Origin: Micromonospora parastrephiae
GTDB taxonomy: Bacteria; Actinomycetota; Actinomycetes; Mycobacteriales; Micromonosporaceae
Assembly (NCBI RefSeq): GCF_016802865.1
Contig: NZ_JAEVHM010000015.1
Span: 1-60,170 of the forward strand
Reading direction: 5' to 3'
Length of the DNA: 60,170 nt
A program made the translations under genes and the position numbers. Below, in pieces: positions 1 to 10,400 of this stretch (positions within the stretch are counted from its first letter, which is position 1; every line of letters begins with the position of its first letter). The notes below the pieces were generated by a model. That model did not search any database and was not told where the DNA came from. It was given only the letters and a program-made list of their open reading frames with translations.

Positions 1-89
1 TCACTGTCGCAGTAGTGGTTGCGCCAGTCGCGCAAGCTTGCGTTGAGCAGGGGAAAGAGGGGGCAGTCCTGAGCGTGTGAGCAGCCCAT
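1..89 (-). CDS. Partial small cysteine-rich protein (5' end only)
   Basis: Reading leftward from ATG at 89, an open frame runs off the window edge after 29 codons. The start is preceded by GGAG four bases upstream, which supports it as real. The visible peptide begins MGCSHAQDCPLFPLL and has three cysteines, including one near its end in HYCDS. It looks like the N-terminus of one of the short cysteine-rich hypothetical proteins found in actinomycetes. No function can be assigned from this fragment, and the rest of the gene lies outside the window. Confidence 0.45.
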   Translation of the reverse strand, partial: MGCSHAQDCPLFPLLNASLRDWRNHYCDS

Positions 90-287
90 GTCACTCCGAT
101 CTGGCCAGCGTCACCCGGCGAAAGGGTGGATGGCATGAGTTGGAGGGGCAGGTCTCGGTCAGCAAGCATACATACCATATGGATGACTGGCGATCGAGGA
201 GCGATCGTGCCGAACGCGATCAGCGGCCTGGTCACGCCCCACTACGGCCTGGTCGGCGACAAGTCCGGCGGTGATCCCTCTGGTTTC

Positions 288-430
288 GTCGTCGGGCTCC
301 CGAAACAATCCGAGCTGGTATCTCTCCGACAGGCCAGTTGTGCCCGAGTATCGACGCTGCACTCCCGCCGACTTGACTCCCTCCTTCCGACAGCCGGCCT
401 CATCCAGATCAGCACCCGCGGTCGTCGCGA
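288..430 (-). pseudogene. IS701-type transposase fragment
   Basis: About 48 codons resemble the part of IS701-family transposases that carries the first catalytic Asp. The recognisable stretch is LDEAGCRKEGVKSAGVQRRY followed by SGT, against the usual pattern of a hydrophobic run, DETGF, KKG, SAGVQRQYSGT. Neither a start codon nor the rest of the transposase is present, so this is a decayed remnant. It lies just beyond the left end of the polyketide cluster. The assignment is from memory of the family motif, not from a search. Confidence 0.45.
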
Positions 431-511
431 GTAATGCTTTGTCAGGTCGGCGTGTTGTGGGGCGGCCAGGGGCCGGGGTAGTTCGATGTGTTCGAGGCGA
501 TCCGCGTGCCG

Positions 512-1255
512 TCACGAGACGACTGCGTGCCCCAACGTGCCTCGTAGGTGGGTAGACGGCAGCACGGCCACGATGGGTGGGCAGCGCCAGTCCGGCCGGC
601 GGATCGTGATGTCGACCGCCAACTGGTCGAACTGACGCACCCGCAGGGGTCCCACGCAGCCGCCCGGCGGCGAGCCGCCGTCCCGATGGTCCGGCCCGAG
701 GGCCACCGCCAGCAGGTACCAGCTCCCTGCCGGCACGGCGGGAAAGTAGAAGGGCTCGCTGTCGTGCACGACTGCGCCCGCAACCGGGCTGCTCTGCAGG
801 ATCCGTCCAGGGAAGACCCCGACGAAGAACCTCGTGTCCGGCGTTTCCGCCCGGTGGACCACGCCGCGCACGGCGCCGGCGTCGCGGCGGCCACTCCCGG
901 TCGCGGTGACGGGCACCATGGGCTGTTTACCGTGTGCCATCCGCCGGTACTGGATCGGGGAGACACCGACCGCCTCGGTGAACCGTCGGGTGAACGTGCC
1001 GACGCTGTGGTAGCCAACGGCCAGCGAGACCTCGGCGGCACTGAGCCGTGTGGTCCGCAACAGGTACTTGGACTTGTGCAGTCGGACGGCCGCGAGAAAT
1101 CGTCCCGGACTCACTCCGGTCGTCTGCCGGAACACCCGGATGAAGTGGAACTTGCTCATTCTCGCGACGTGGGCCAGCTCGTCCAGCGACAGGGGGTCCC
1201 GATAGCGGTCCCAAAGGGTGGCCACGGCCTCCCGGATGTATTCCTCACTGGACAT
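512..1255 (-). CDS. AraC-family transcriptional regulator
   Basis: A 247-residue DNA-binding regulator. The N-terminal ~110 residues form the double helix-turn-helix of the AraC family: LSLDELAHVARMSKFHF for the first motif, VSLAVGYHSVGTFTRRF with GVSPIQYRR for the second. The C-terminal half (about 120-247) is unlike the usual N-terminal cupin sensor, so the order is DNA-binding first, putative effector part second. It begins three bases after the thioesterase stop, at the very end of the PKS operon. It is the only obvious regulator in the cluster and probably controls it; target promoters are not known. Confidence 0.85.
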   Translation of the reverse strand: MSSEEYIREAVATLWDRYRDPLSLDELAHVARMSKFHFIRVFRQTTGVSPGRFLAAVRLHKSKYLLRTTRLSAAEVSLAVGYHSVGTFTRRFTEAVGVSPIQYRRMAHGKQPMVPVTATGSGRRDAGAVRGVVHRAETPDTRFFVGVFPGRILQSSPVAGAVVHDSEPFYFPAVPAGSWYLLAVALGPDHRDGGSPPGGCVGPLRVRQFDQLAVDITIRRPDWRCPPIVAVLPSTHLRGTLGHAVVS

Positions 1256-1258
1256 TCG

Positions 1259-2005
1259 TCACTCCCCGTATGCCGATTCGATCTCAGCTACCAACAGCCG
1301 AGCGAAAGGTGGAAAACAGTCGCCAAAGAAAAAGAAGTGCTCGCCCGGGCACAGGTGCTGCCGCACGCTCCCCTCCGTCTCGTGGCTCCATCCGGCGAGG
1401 CCGGCGGGCGGGGTCAACGGGTCGTCCATCCCACCGAAAACCGTCAGTGGCACGCGTAGCGGTGCCCGCCCCGGGTCCGGGACGTACGAATCGAGCATGC
1501 GTAGGTCTGCCCGCACCACATTGAGGAACCGTTCGCGGAATTCGGGAAGCTCTTCGATGCGATCCGGCACCCCACCCAGCTCGATCAACGCGCGCATCAG
1601 TTCGTCGTCCGGGAGCTCGGGTCGGATCGGTCGGACACGCTCGCCGTGCGGTGCGATCCGGCCGGAGACACCCAGCCAGGTCAGGCCCACTCCCCGGTCC
1701 TCCAGTCCGCGGGCGACCTCGGTGGCGACGACAGCCCCCAGGCTGTGCCCGAACAGGGCCATCCGTGGCCCCGTCCACGGCACGATGTCCTCGGTCACCT
1801 CGGCGACCAGCAGGCCCATGTCCTGCCGGGCGGGCTGACGGTGACGCTGGCCCCGGCCGGGCAGGTCGAGCAGGAGCAGATCCCAATCGGCGGGGATCTC
1901 CCGCGCCAGGGGGTGATAGGCCGTCCCCGAGGCGCCAGCGTGCGGAAACACCACCAGACGCAGCGCGGGATCAGGCACCGGTCGCGGCCGAACGAACGGG
2001 GTCAT
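1259..2005 (-). CDS. Type II thioesterase (PKS editing hydrolase)
   Basis: A 248-residue alpha/beta hydrolase of the discrete thioesterase family that removes stalled or wrongly primed acyl groups from PKS carrier proteins. The oxyanion-side motif VVFPHAGASG (18-27), nucleophile elbow FGHSLGA with Ser88, the Asp in GGMDDPL and the His in CPGEHFF are all present, so it should be active. Its ATG overlaps the stop of the preceding PKS gene by four bases (ATGA), giving tight coupling. It is not fused to a PKS and is not expected to be the main chain-release enzyme, although nothing else in the cluster obviously does that job. Confidence 0.93.
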   Translation of the reverse strand: MTPFVRPRPVPDPALRLVVFPHAGASGTAYHPLAREIPADWDLLLLDLPGRGQRHRQPARQDMGLLVAEVTEDIVPWTGPRMALFGHSLGAVVATEVARGLEDRGVGLTWLGVSGRIAPHGERVRPIRPELPDDELMRALIELGGVPDRIEELPEFRERFLNVVRADLRMLDSYVPDPGRAPLRVPLTVFGGMDDPLTPPAGLAGWSHETEGSVRQHLCPGEHFFFFGDCFPPFARLLVAEIESAYGE

Positions 2006-4425
2006 CCTCCCGCCCTCGTGACGACGTCGTCCGCGATCGTGGCGACGAGCTCCGAGAGGGGTGCGTGCGGCGACAGGTCATTGGCGGCGGCACCATGGCC
2101 GTACCGCCGTCCGACCAGGCTGGTGAACTCGGCGAAGGTGAAGGAGTCGCCGCCCACGTCCAGGAACGACAGGGTTGGGTCGGGGTCCTCCCGGGCTCCC
2201 AGCACGCCCCTCAGCGCGGCGGCGAGGTCCGCCTCCACGCTCTCCCGGTCGCGCGGATCGACGGCAGCGTCGAGCGGGACCGCGGCCCCGCTCCGCTCGC
2301 TGGGGCGGAACCCGACAGCGGCCGGTTCGTCGATCCAGAACCGCCGCCGCTGGAAGGGGTACGTGGGCAGGTCGCCGACGAGACGCGCCCCGGGTGCGCG
2401 GAGGGTGTCGAGGCGCAGCTCCGCCCCGCTGAGGAACAGCTCCGCGACAGCGCGAAGGAACAGCTGCGGCCACACACTCTCTGGTCCCTCGACGAGCGCT
2501 TGGCGGTGCGGCTGCCGGTCTGTCTCCCATTCGAGCCAGGCGACGGTGTCGGACCGGTCGTCCGTCGCTGCCCGCCGCACGTCGACGCGGACGCCGAGCC
2601 CGCCGACGAGGTGCGCTAGAGCGAGCACGGGATTGACCGACGCGGGTTGCGTCTCGCTCGCCAGGAGCGGAAAGGCTCGGGCGATCGTGGCGCAGGCGGC
2701 GGTGACCAGCGCGCTGTCACCGGGCACGACCAACGTGGCGCAGCGGACGGCTCGGACCGGCCGGTGAGCTGGCGCCGACGTGGCCGCGGCGAGACCAGTG
2801 GCCAGTTCACCGCTGGTCGCGCCGACCACCGCCAACCGGTACGTGAAGGGCACGCGACCGACTCGCAGCGTGTGACAGATGGACGCAGAGTCGGTCGGGT
2901 CCCCGTTCCGCAGGCGCTCGCTCACCGCGCCGGCGAGCTCGAACAGGGCTGCGGGGCTCCTCGCGGACAGCACCAGCAACTCGGGACGGGGGGCGGCGTC
3001 CGGCGAACCCGCGGGCTCGGGCTCGTACGCCTCCAGCACGGCGTGCACGTTGGTCCCGCTCATGCCGAAGGAGTTGATCCCCGCGACCTTTCGCGCCAGG
3101 GACCGGGGCCAGGCGGCCTTCCGTCTGGGCACCTCGAACCGCATGGTCCCCCAGGGGATGCGTGGGTTCAGCTCGCCGTCGTCCTGCCCCACCGCAGCCG
3201 GGATCTCCCCGTGCCGCAACGTGAGCACCGTCTTGATCAGTGCCGCTATGCCGGACGCCGCCTCGAGGTGACCCAGACGCGCCTTGACGCTGCCGAGGAG
3301 CAGCGGAGTGCCCCGCCGCCGAACGGCCTCGCCGAGGGCCCCGTCCAGGGCCCCGACCTCGACCGGATCGCCGAGCGGTGTGCCGGTTCCGTGCGCCTCC
3401 ACCCAGCCCACCTCCTCGGCCCGCACACCGGCATCGGCGAGCGCCGCGGTGATGACCTCCTGCTGTGCCTGCCCGTTCGGCGCGGTGAGGCTGGAGGCGG
3501 CACCGTCGTGGTTGGTGGCGGTCCCCCGCACGACCGCCAGGATCGGCCGACCCTCCCGTTCGGCCCTCTCCAGCCGCATCAGCACCACCGCACCCACACC
3601 CTCGGCCCGCCCGTACCCGTCGGCAGAGGCCAGGAACGATTTCGAGCGCCCGTCGGCGGCCAACGCCCCGGTCTGGCAGAGCGACACCATGAGGTTGGCG
3701 GACAACAGCAGATTCGCCCCGCACACCAACGCGTAGCGGCAGTCCCCGGCCCGCACGGCCCGCACCGCGAGGTGCAGCGCGGTCAGGGACGAGGAGCAGG
3801 CGGTGTCCACGCTGACCGTCGGACCGGAGAACCCCATGACATGACAGATTCGACCAGCGGCGAAGCAGAGCCCGCCGCCTGTGGTGTAGTAGGGATCGAT
3901 CCGTGAGGTGTCGCCCCGGTTCTCCAACCGCTCGGTGTACTCCGAGGCCATGATGCCCAGGAACACGCCGACGTCGAGTCGATCCTTCCGGCGGACGGCG
4001 ATGCCGGCCCGTTCCATCGCCTCCCACGCGACCTCCAGCAGCATGCGCTGCTGTGGGTCGAGGAGTTCCGCCTCGCGGTGGGAGATGCCGAAGAAGTCCG
4101 CGTCGAACTCCGCGATCCGTGGATGGAAGCCCGCCTGGTCCACGTACGACCGGCCCGGCGTGCCCGGCCGCGGGTCGAACACGTCGCGTAGCCCCGGTCG
4201 GTCCGTCGGGATCGGCGACAGCGCCAGGCCGTCATCGCACAGAAAGTCCCAGTACTGCTCGGGCGTGTCCAGGCCACCGGGCATCCGTACGCCCAAACCG
4301 ACGACAGCCAGCGGGTGGTTGTTCCGCCCCTCCAGTTCCCGGATCCGGGCCCTCAGTCGGCGGGACAACTCGAGTTGCTCCGACATCAGCCGCCGGATCC
4401 GTTCTTCGTCGATAACCTGGCTCAC
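2002..4425 (-). CDS. Type I PKS, KS-(no AT)-ACP module (last PKS gene)
   Basis: An 807-residue protein starting at GTG, overlapping the upstream PKS stop by four bases (GTGA). A charged, coiled docking-like helix fills residues 5-35. The KS domain spans about 37-455 with Cys210 in VDTACSSSL, and the two conserved histidines follow in EAHGTGT and GHLEA. Where an AT should be there are only about 230 residues lacking the GHSxG nucleophile motif; the post-AT linker signature YPFQRRRFW remains. The C-terminus is an ACP with phosphopantetheine Ser in DVGGDSFTF. There is no KR, DH or thioesterase. An extender must come from another AT, or this KS does something other than normal elongation. It is the last PKS gene in transcription order. 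Confidence 0.92.
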   Translation of the reverse strand: MSQVIDEERIRRLMSEQLELSRRLRARIRELEGRNNHPLAVVGLGVRMPGGLDTPEQYWDFLCDDGLALSPIPTDRPGLRDVFDPRPGTPGRSYVDQAGFHPRIAEFDADFFGISHREAELLDPQQRMLLEVAWEAMERAGIAVRRKDRLDVGVFLGIMASEYTERLENRGDTSRIDPYYTTGGGLCFAAGRICHVMGFSGPTVSVDTACSSSLTALHLAVRAVRAGDCRYALVCGANLLLSANLMVSLCQTGALAADGRSKSFLASADGYGRAEGVGAVVLMRLERAEREGRPILAVVRGTATNHDGAASSLTAPNGQAQQEVITAALADAGVRAEEVGWVEAHGTGTPLGDPVEVGALDGALGEAVRRRGTPLLLGSVKARLGHLEAASGIAALIKTVLTLRHGEIPAAVGQDDGELNPRIPWGTMRFEVPRRKAAWPRSLARKVAGINSFGMSGTNVHAVLEAYEPEPAGSPDAAPRPELLVLSARSPAALFELAGAVSERLRNGDPTDSASICHTLRVGRVPFTYRLAVVGATSGELATGLAAATSAPAHRPVRAVRCATLVVPGDSALVTAACATIARAFPLLASETQPASVNPVLALAHLVGGLGVRVDVRRAATDDRSDTVAWLEWETDRQPHRQALVEGPESVWPQLFLRAVAELFLSGAELRLDTLRAPGARLVGDLPTYPFQRRRFWIDEPAAVGFRPSERSGAAVPLDAAVDPRDRESVEADLAAALRGVLGAREDPDPTLSFLDVGGDSFTFAEFTSLVGRRYGHGAAANDLSPHAPLSELVATIADDVVTRAGG

Positions 4426-7400
4426 TCCGCCTCCTCCAGGTCTGCCTGCACGGCTGCCATCAGCTCGCCGAGCCGCGATCCCTCCGGACCACCGCCGTTC
4501 GTCGCCGACGCCGGTGGGACGATCCGCCGCATGAGGTGGTCGGTGAGGTCCGAGATCGTGGGATGGTCCAGGGCCACGGTGGCGGGCAGGTCCCGGGCCA
4601 GGGCGTGAGACAGCCGGGCCCGCAGGTCCATCACCATGATCGAGTCGAGTCCCAGGTCACCGAACCCCCACTCGTCTGTGACCTCGACGTCGTCGCCCAG
4701 GACCTCCCGGGTGGCCGCCGCGACAGCCTCACGCAGCCGGTCACGGCGGGCCTCGTGACCAAGTTCGGCGAGGTCGTCAGCGAGCCAGCCACGTCGCCCT
4801 GCCGGCTCGTCGGGGACGAGCGCACCGCCCTCGACGAGCGCCGAATGGCGACCGAGGTCCACGGCGGCGGCAACCAGACGGCTTCTCCCGCCGGTGAGAG
4901 CCAGTCGGACCAGTTGCTCGGCCTCGTCGTCATCGATCGCGCGCATGCCGAGCCTCCGCGCGGCGGCCAGAGCCTCGGGCGAGTCCGCCAGACCGCCACC
5001 ACCCGCCGGGATCCAGGGACCCCAGTCGATGCTGGTGGCCGGGACGCCCTGGACGCGCAGCGTCTCGGCGAAACCGTCCAGGTATCCGTTGGCAGCCGCG
5101 TAGTTGGTCTGCCCCGGCGACCCCAGCACGGTGGAGGCCGAGGAGAAGAGCACGAAGGCGTCCAGCGGATGGTTTCGCAGCACCTCCGCGATGTTCGCCG
5201 CGCCGTACGCCTTCGCCGCGAAGACCTTCTCGATGGACGACCGGTCGAGGCGCTCGAAGGTCCGGTCGTCGGTGCCGCCGGCCAGGTGCCAAACCGAGCG
5301 CAGGGGTGTCACCTCGCCGGCCTCGTCGACGGCGCGACGACAGTCCTCCGGATTCGTGACGTCCCCGGTGACCACGTGCACCCTGGTGCCCCCGGTGGCC
5401 AGTTCGTCGAGCTGGGCGCGTGCCGCCGTGGTCGGCGCCGAGCGCGCCATGAGGGTGATGCTGGGCGTGCCCTGCCGGGCGAGGAAGCCGGCCAGTCGCA
5501 GGCCCAGGGCGCCGAGCCCGCCGGTGATCAGGGCGCCGCCGACCGGATACCTGCCGTTCGCCGCCGCCGTGTCCCGACGCAGCCGCAGCGTTCGGACGCC
5601 GTCGGCAGCGACCTGCAACCGGACGCCCCGCGCCGGCCGGCCCAGCAGTTCGGCCACCACGGTCGCGAAGGCGGACCCGTCCCAGTCGTCGGCGAGGGCG
5701 ATGCGGGGCAGCACCCGGGCCGTCTCGGCCTCCAGCGAGGCCAGAAGACCCCACAAGGCCTCGCGGATCGGCGGGGCGGAACCGCCGATCACCGCGTACG
5801 GGATGTTCCGAGGAGCGACGCGCAGCGCACGGGTCAGCTCCTCGGTGGCGGTGAGAGCGTCGGAGGGACCGCGGCCGAGAGTCGGATCAGCGAACCTGGT
5901 GTCGACGACGAGATCGGCGTCGAGCCCGGTCAGATCCTCGGCGCGGACCGTCGTCACGTGGTACCCGCGGCCACCCAGTGCCTCCCGGACGGCCTGGCCG
6001 GGCTGCCTGCCCGCACCGAGGAGCGCGATCCGGGCGGCCGAGCCCACGGACGCGGCGGCCGGGGCGGGCGTGTGACGCGCCCAGTGCAGGCTGTAGGCGT
6101 GCCGGACACCGGCGCGCAGCGACGTTTCCAGCAGCGACCGTGGCGCACTGCGCAGCCGGAAGCCGTCCACGGTCAGGACGGTGACGCCCGTCTGGTCGAA
6201 CATGTGCAGGTCCGCGACCTCGACCTGTGCCCGCCCACCGCGGCCGGTGTCGTGTCGGACGGCCCGCACGTGCGCCCACAGCCGCCGTCCCGGTACCGGG
6301 CGGCCGGAGAAGGACAGCCGGGCGGCGGCGAAGGGAATCGCCAGGGCCTGCCCGTCCGCGACGGTGTCGTCGGGGGGCCGAACCTCGAACACGACGCTGC
6401 TCTGCAGACACGAGTCGAGCAGCCCCGGATGGATCTGATAGCTCGCCGGATCCTCGTCCATCTCGTCGGGCTTTGCGAAGCTGACAAGGGCCTCGTCGCC
6501 ACGGATCCAGATCCGGTCGATCCAGCGGAAGGACGGGCCGAGGTGATAGCCGAGGCCGTGCAGGTGACGGTAGAACTCGGTGCCGGACAACCGCCGATCA
6601 GCCGCGGCGATGAAGACATCGGGGCTGATCGTCGGGGTGGAAAGCGAGTCGGTCCCCGAGACGATCCTGGCGACCAGGTGCTCGATCCACCGGCCCGTCT
6701 CGGGATCCAGCAGGCTCTGCACGCGGAGACTGCGCGACTCCCCCGTGTCCTGCGACTCGTGGATCTGCGTCTCGTAGCGTTCACCCTCCCGGAGCACCAG
6801 TGCCTGGGGAAAGTGCAGATCCTCCAACACGATGGGCGCGTCGTCAGCGGCCACAGCGGACAGGGCCGTCGCGGTGTGCGACGCCGCGGGCACCGATACC
6901 GTGCCGAACAGTCGGTGATCGGCCAGGTGAGGTGGATACTCGGGGCTGCGGTGGGTCCGGAAGACCCGTCCCGCCAGCGCAGGCGAGCGGATCTCCGTAC
7001 CCCACGGCGGCGGCGCGCTCGGATGTGACTCAGCCGGCTGCGGCATGTCCGGCCAGTGCCGGGTGGCGGCGAACGGGTACCCGGGGGCATGGGCCCGCCG
7101 CGCCCCGTACGGGTACGCCCTGGCCCAGTCCAGATCCTGGCCGGCCTCGTACAGTGCCCTGGCGGCGATGAGCAGGGCACCGCGCTCGTTCGCCCCCCTT
7201 CGAAGCGAGGAGACGCCCCTCCCCGGCGGTGCCGAGCCCGCTCCCCGCACCAGATTCACGAGCGTGGCGTCCGGGCCGATCTCCAGGCAGAAATCGACAC
7301 CCAGCTCGCGCAGTCGCCGGGCACCGTCCAGGAAACGGACCGGCCGTCGGGCTTGCCGCACCCAATAGTCGGCTTCGAGAGAATCGACCACGTCGCCGGT

Positions 7401-10400
7401 CAGGTTGGACACGACGGGTATCCGCGGTGCCTGGAACCGCAGCGGGGCCGAGGCACCGGCGAACTCGTCCAGGACCGGGTCCAGCAGACGCGAATGGAAG
7501 GCCCGGGTGACGCTGAGCCTGCGCACCGGCAGACCTTCGGCCGACAGCTTGGCGGCGAGGGCCTCAATCTCGGCCGGCCTGCCGGAGACGACCGTCGCCT
7601 CCGGCGCGTTCACGGCCGCGATGTCCAGGCTGGTGCCCGCGATGTGCATGGCGACGCGATCCTCGGCGGCGGCGACTGAGAGCATCGCCCCGGGCTCGGT
7701 CCGCTGCATGAGGCTGGCCCGCTGGGCGACAAGCCGCATACCGGCCGGGAGGTCCATCACCCCGGCGTACAGGGCGGCAGCGATCTCGCCGACGCTGTGC
7801 CCGATGACGGCCACGGGGGTCACGCCCCAGGACTCCCAGAGCGAGGCGAGCGCCACCTCCAACGCGACAAGTGCCGGCTGGGTCAGCCGCGTCTCAGCCA
7901 GAATGCTGTCGTCTCCCCCGCTGAACACCAGGTTGGTGAGGGAGGCGCCGACATCCGGGCCCAGGAGCTGCGCACACTCGTCGAATGCCGCGCGGAACGT
8001 GGGCTCGGACTCGTACAGCTCCCGACCCATGCCGGCGTACTGGCTGCCCTGGCCCGAGAAGAGGAAGGCGACCCGCGGTGGACCGCCCGCCGGATGCCCA
8101 CGCACCGGTCGGCGCAGCCCATCCAGGAGCTGCTTCCGGGTTCGCCCGAGGACCGCCCGCCGGTACGCGAGGTGCGCCCGGCCGACGGCCGCGGTGCGGG
8201 TCAGGTCCGCCATCTCCTCCTCATCGGCGCTTTCCAGCCGGTCGAGCCAGGTTCTCGACAACCGCTCCAGCCCTGCGGTGTCCGGTGCGGACAGCAGCAA
8301 CAGCCGCGTTCCGTCCGACGATCCGTCCGCCGCCGGCCGGCGTGCGACCGGAGCGTCCCCCGGATCGGAGAGCACGACATGCGCGTTGGTACCGGTGAAC
8401 CCGAAACCCGACACGCCGGCGACCCGAGCGCGACCGTCGCGCCACCACGGTGTCGGGCGGTCCACCACCCGTACGTTCATCTCGGCCCACGGGACCTGCG
8501 GGTTCGGCCTGGTGAAATGGAGGTTCGCGGGGATCAGGTCGTGGCGCAGGGCCAGCACCGTCTTGATGACGCCCACGATTCCCGCCGCCGACTCGCAGTG
8601 CCCGATGTTGCTCTTGACCGAGCCCACGTGCAGGGGTTCGCCGGGACGGCGTCCCGGGCCGAGCACACGCCAGGCGGCGCCGAGTTCGATGGGGTCGCCG
8701 AGCGCGGTGCCCGTACCGTGGGCTTCCAGGTAGGACAGCTCGCGTCCGGCCACGCCGGCGTCGGCCAGCGCCGTCGCGAGCAGCCTTTCCTGGGCGGTGC
8801 CGTTGGGGGCGGTCAGCCCGGCCGAGGCGCCGTCAGAGTTGACGGCGGACCCGCGAACCAGCGCCAGCACGAGATCCCCGTCGCGCCGGGCGTCACGCAG
8901 CCGCTTGAGAACGAGCACCCCGCACGCCTCGGCCCGTACGAAGCCGTTCGCGTCGGCGGAGAACGTCCGACAGCGTCCGTCGGGGGAGAGCATCCGCGCA
9001 CGGCTGACCGAGATCGATGACATGGGGTCCAGCAGCACGTTGACCCCACCCGCGAGGGCCGTGTCGGTCTCGTGCGAACGCAGCGAGCGTAACGCCAGGT
9101 GCAGCGCCACCAGCGAGGACGAGCAGGCGGTGTCCACCGCCATCGCCGGGCCCGCCAGGCCCAGCAGGTAGGCGACCCGGCCCGCGACGGCGTTCAGGGC
9201 GGTCCCGGTCCCGTAGTAGGCGTCGATCCGGTCGGCCCCGCCGCGCGCGAGCACCCGGGCGTAGTCGGCGTAGCTGACACCGACGAAGACGCCGGTCTGT
9301 GAGCCGGCCAGGGCCCGGGGGTCCATGGCGGCGTCCTCCAGGGCGTGCCACGCCGCTTCGAGCAGCAGTCGTTGCTGCGGATCGGTGTTGACCGCCTCAC
9401 GGGTCGGGATTCCGAAGAAACCCGCGTCGAAGCGGGCGATGTCGTTGAGGAAGCCCCCCTGATCGGTGGTGATTCGACCGCTGAACCTCGCACCGTCCCA
9501 GCGGTCACCGGGCACGGCCGTCACACCGTCGTGGCCGCCGCGCAGCAACTGCCACAGTTCGTCGACGGAGTCGGCCCCGGGGAACCGACCGGCCATCCCG
9601 ACGATGGCGATGGGCTCGCCCGAAGCCGTGTCCGATTGCTCCCGCGGCGACGCGACCCGCACCGACGTCCGCACTTCACGATCGGAACGCGCGGCCTCCG
9701 CACTGAGGATTTCGGTCAGGAAGGCGGCCAGTTCGGCGATTGTGGGATGGTCGAAGACATCTGCCGCGCTCACTCTCACGCCGAGCTCGGCCGACACCGC
9801 CCGGGCCAGGTCCACCGCCATGATGGAATCCATGCCGAGATCGGAGAAGCCGGACGTCCGCGGAAGGTCGCCCCCCTCGGCGTGCCCGAGCTGCACCGCC
9901 AGCAGCCTGGCGACGTGCTCCCGGAGGGCGGCGTCGCGGGCACCTTCCGGCAGAGCGATGATGCCCGCGCCGACGGACGGCGCGTCCGGCGCATCCGGCG
10001 TGTCCAACTCCGCGAACAGCCCACGCCGGCGCACCCCGGCCATCACCTCCGTCAGCCGGTATGGGTCGATCGGACAGGCGACGAGGTGTCCCGCCGCGCT
10101 GGGAGCCCGTGCGGTAAGCGCCGCACAGCCCCGCTCGGCGCTCAGCGCACCGACCCCGATCCGTACCGACTGGGCACGCAGCTCGGCATCGGCCATTCCG
10201 CCGCCGTCCAGCGCCCACGGCCCGTAGGCGATGCTGACCGCCGGTAATCCGACGGACCGGCGGTACGCGGCCAGTGCGTCCAAGGCCCCGTTCGCCGACG
10301 CGTACGCGCCGTGCCCCGGGCTGCCCCACAGGGCGGAGACCGAGGAGACCAGCACGAAGAAATCCAGCGGCCACGACAGGGCCGCCAGGTGCAGCGACCA

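Noticed and set aside
2647..3906. 419-codon plus-strand frame and several similar long frames across 1-18 kb
   Set aside because: Opposite-strand shadows of PKS domains with well-defined catalytic motifs; low-complexity Arg/Gly/Pro content.
4536..7028. 830-codon open frame on the plus strand
   Set aside because: It is antisense to the two-module PKS, shows no family motif and is a GC-skew shadow of the real gene.
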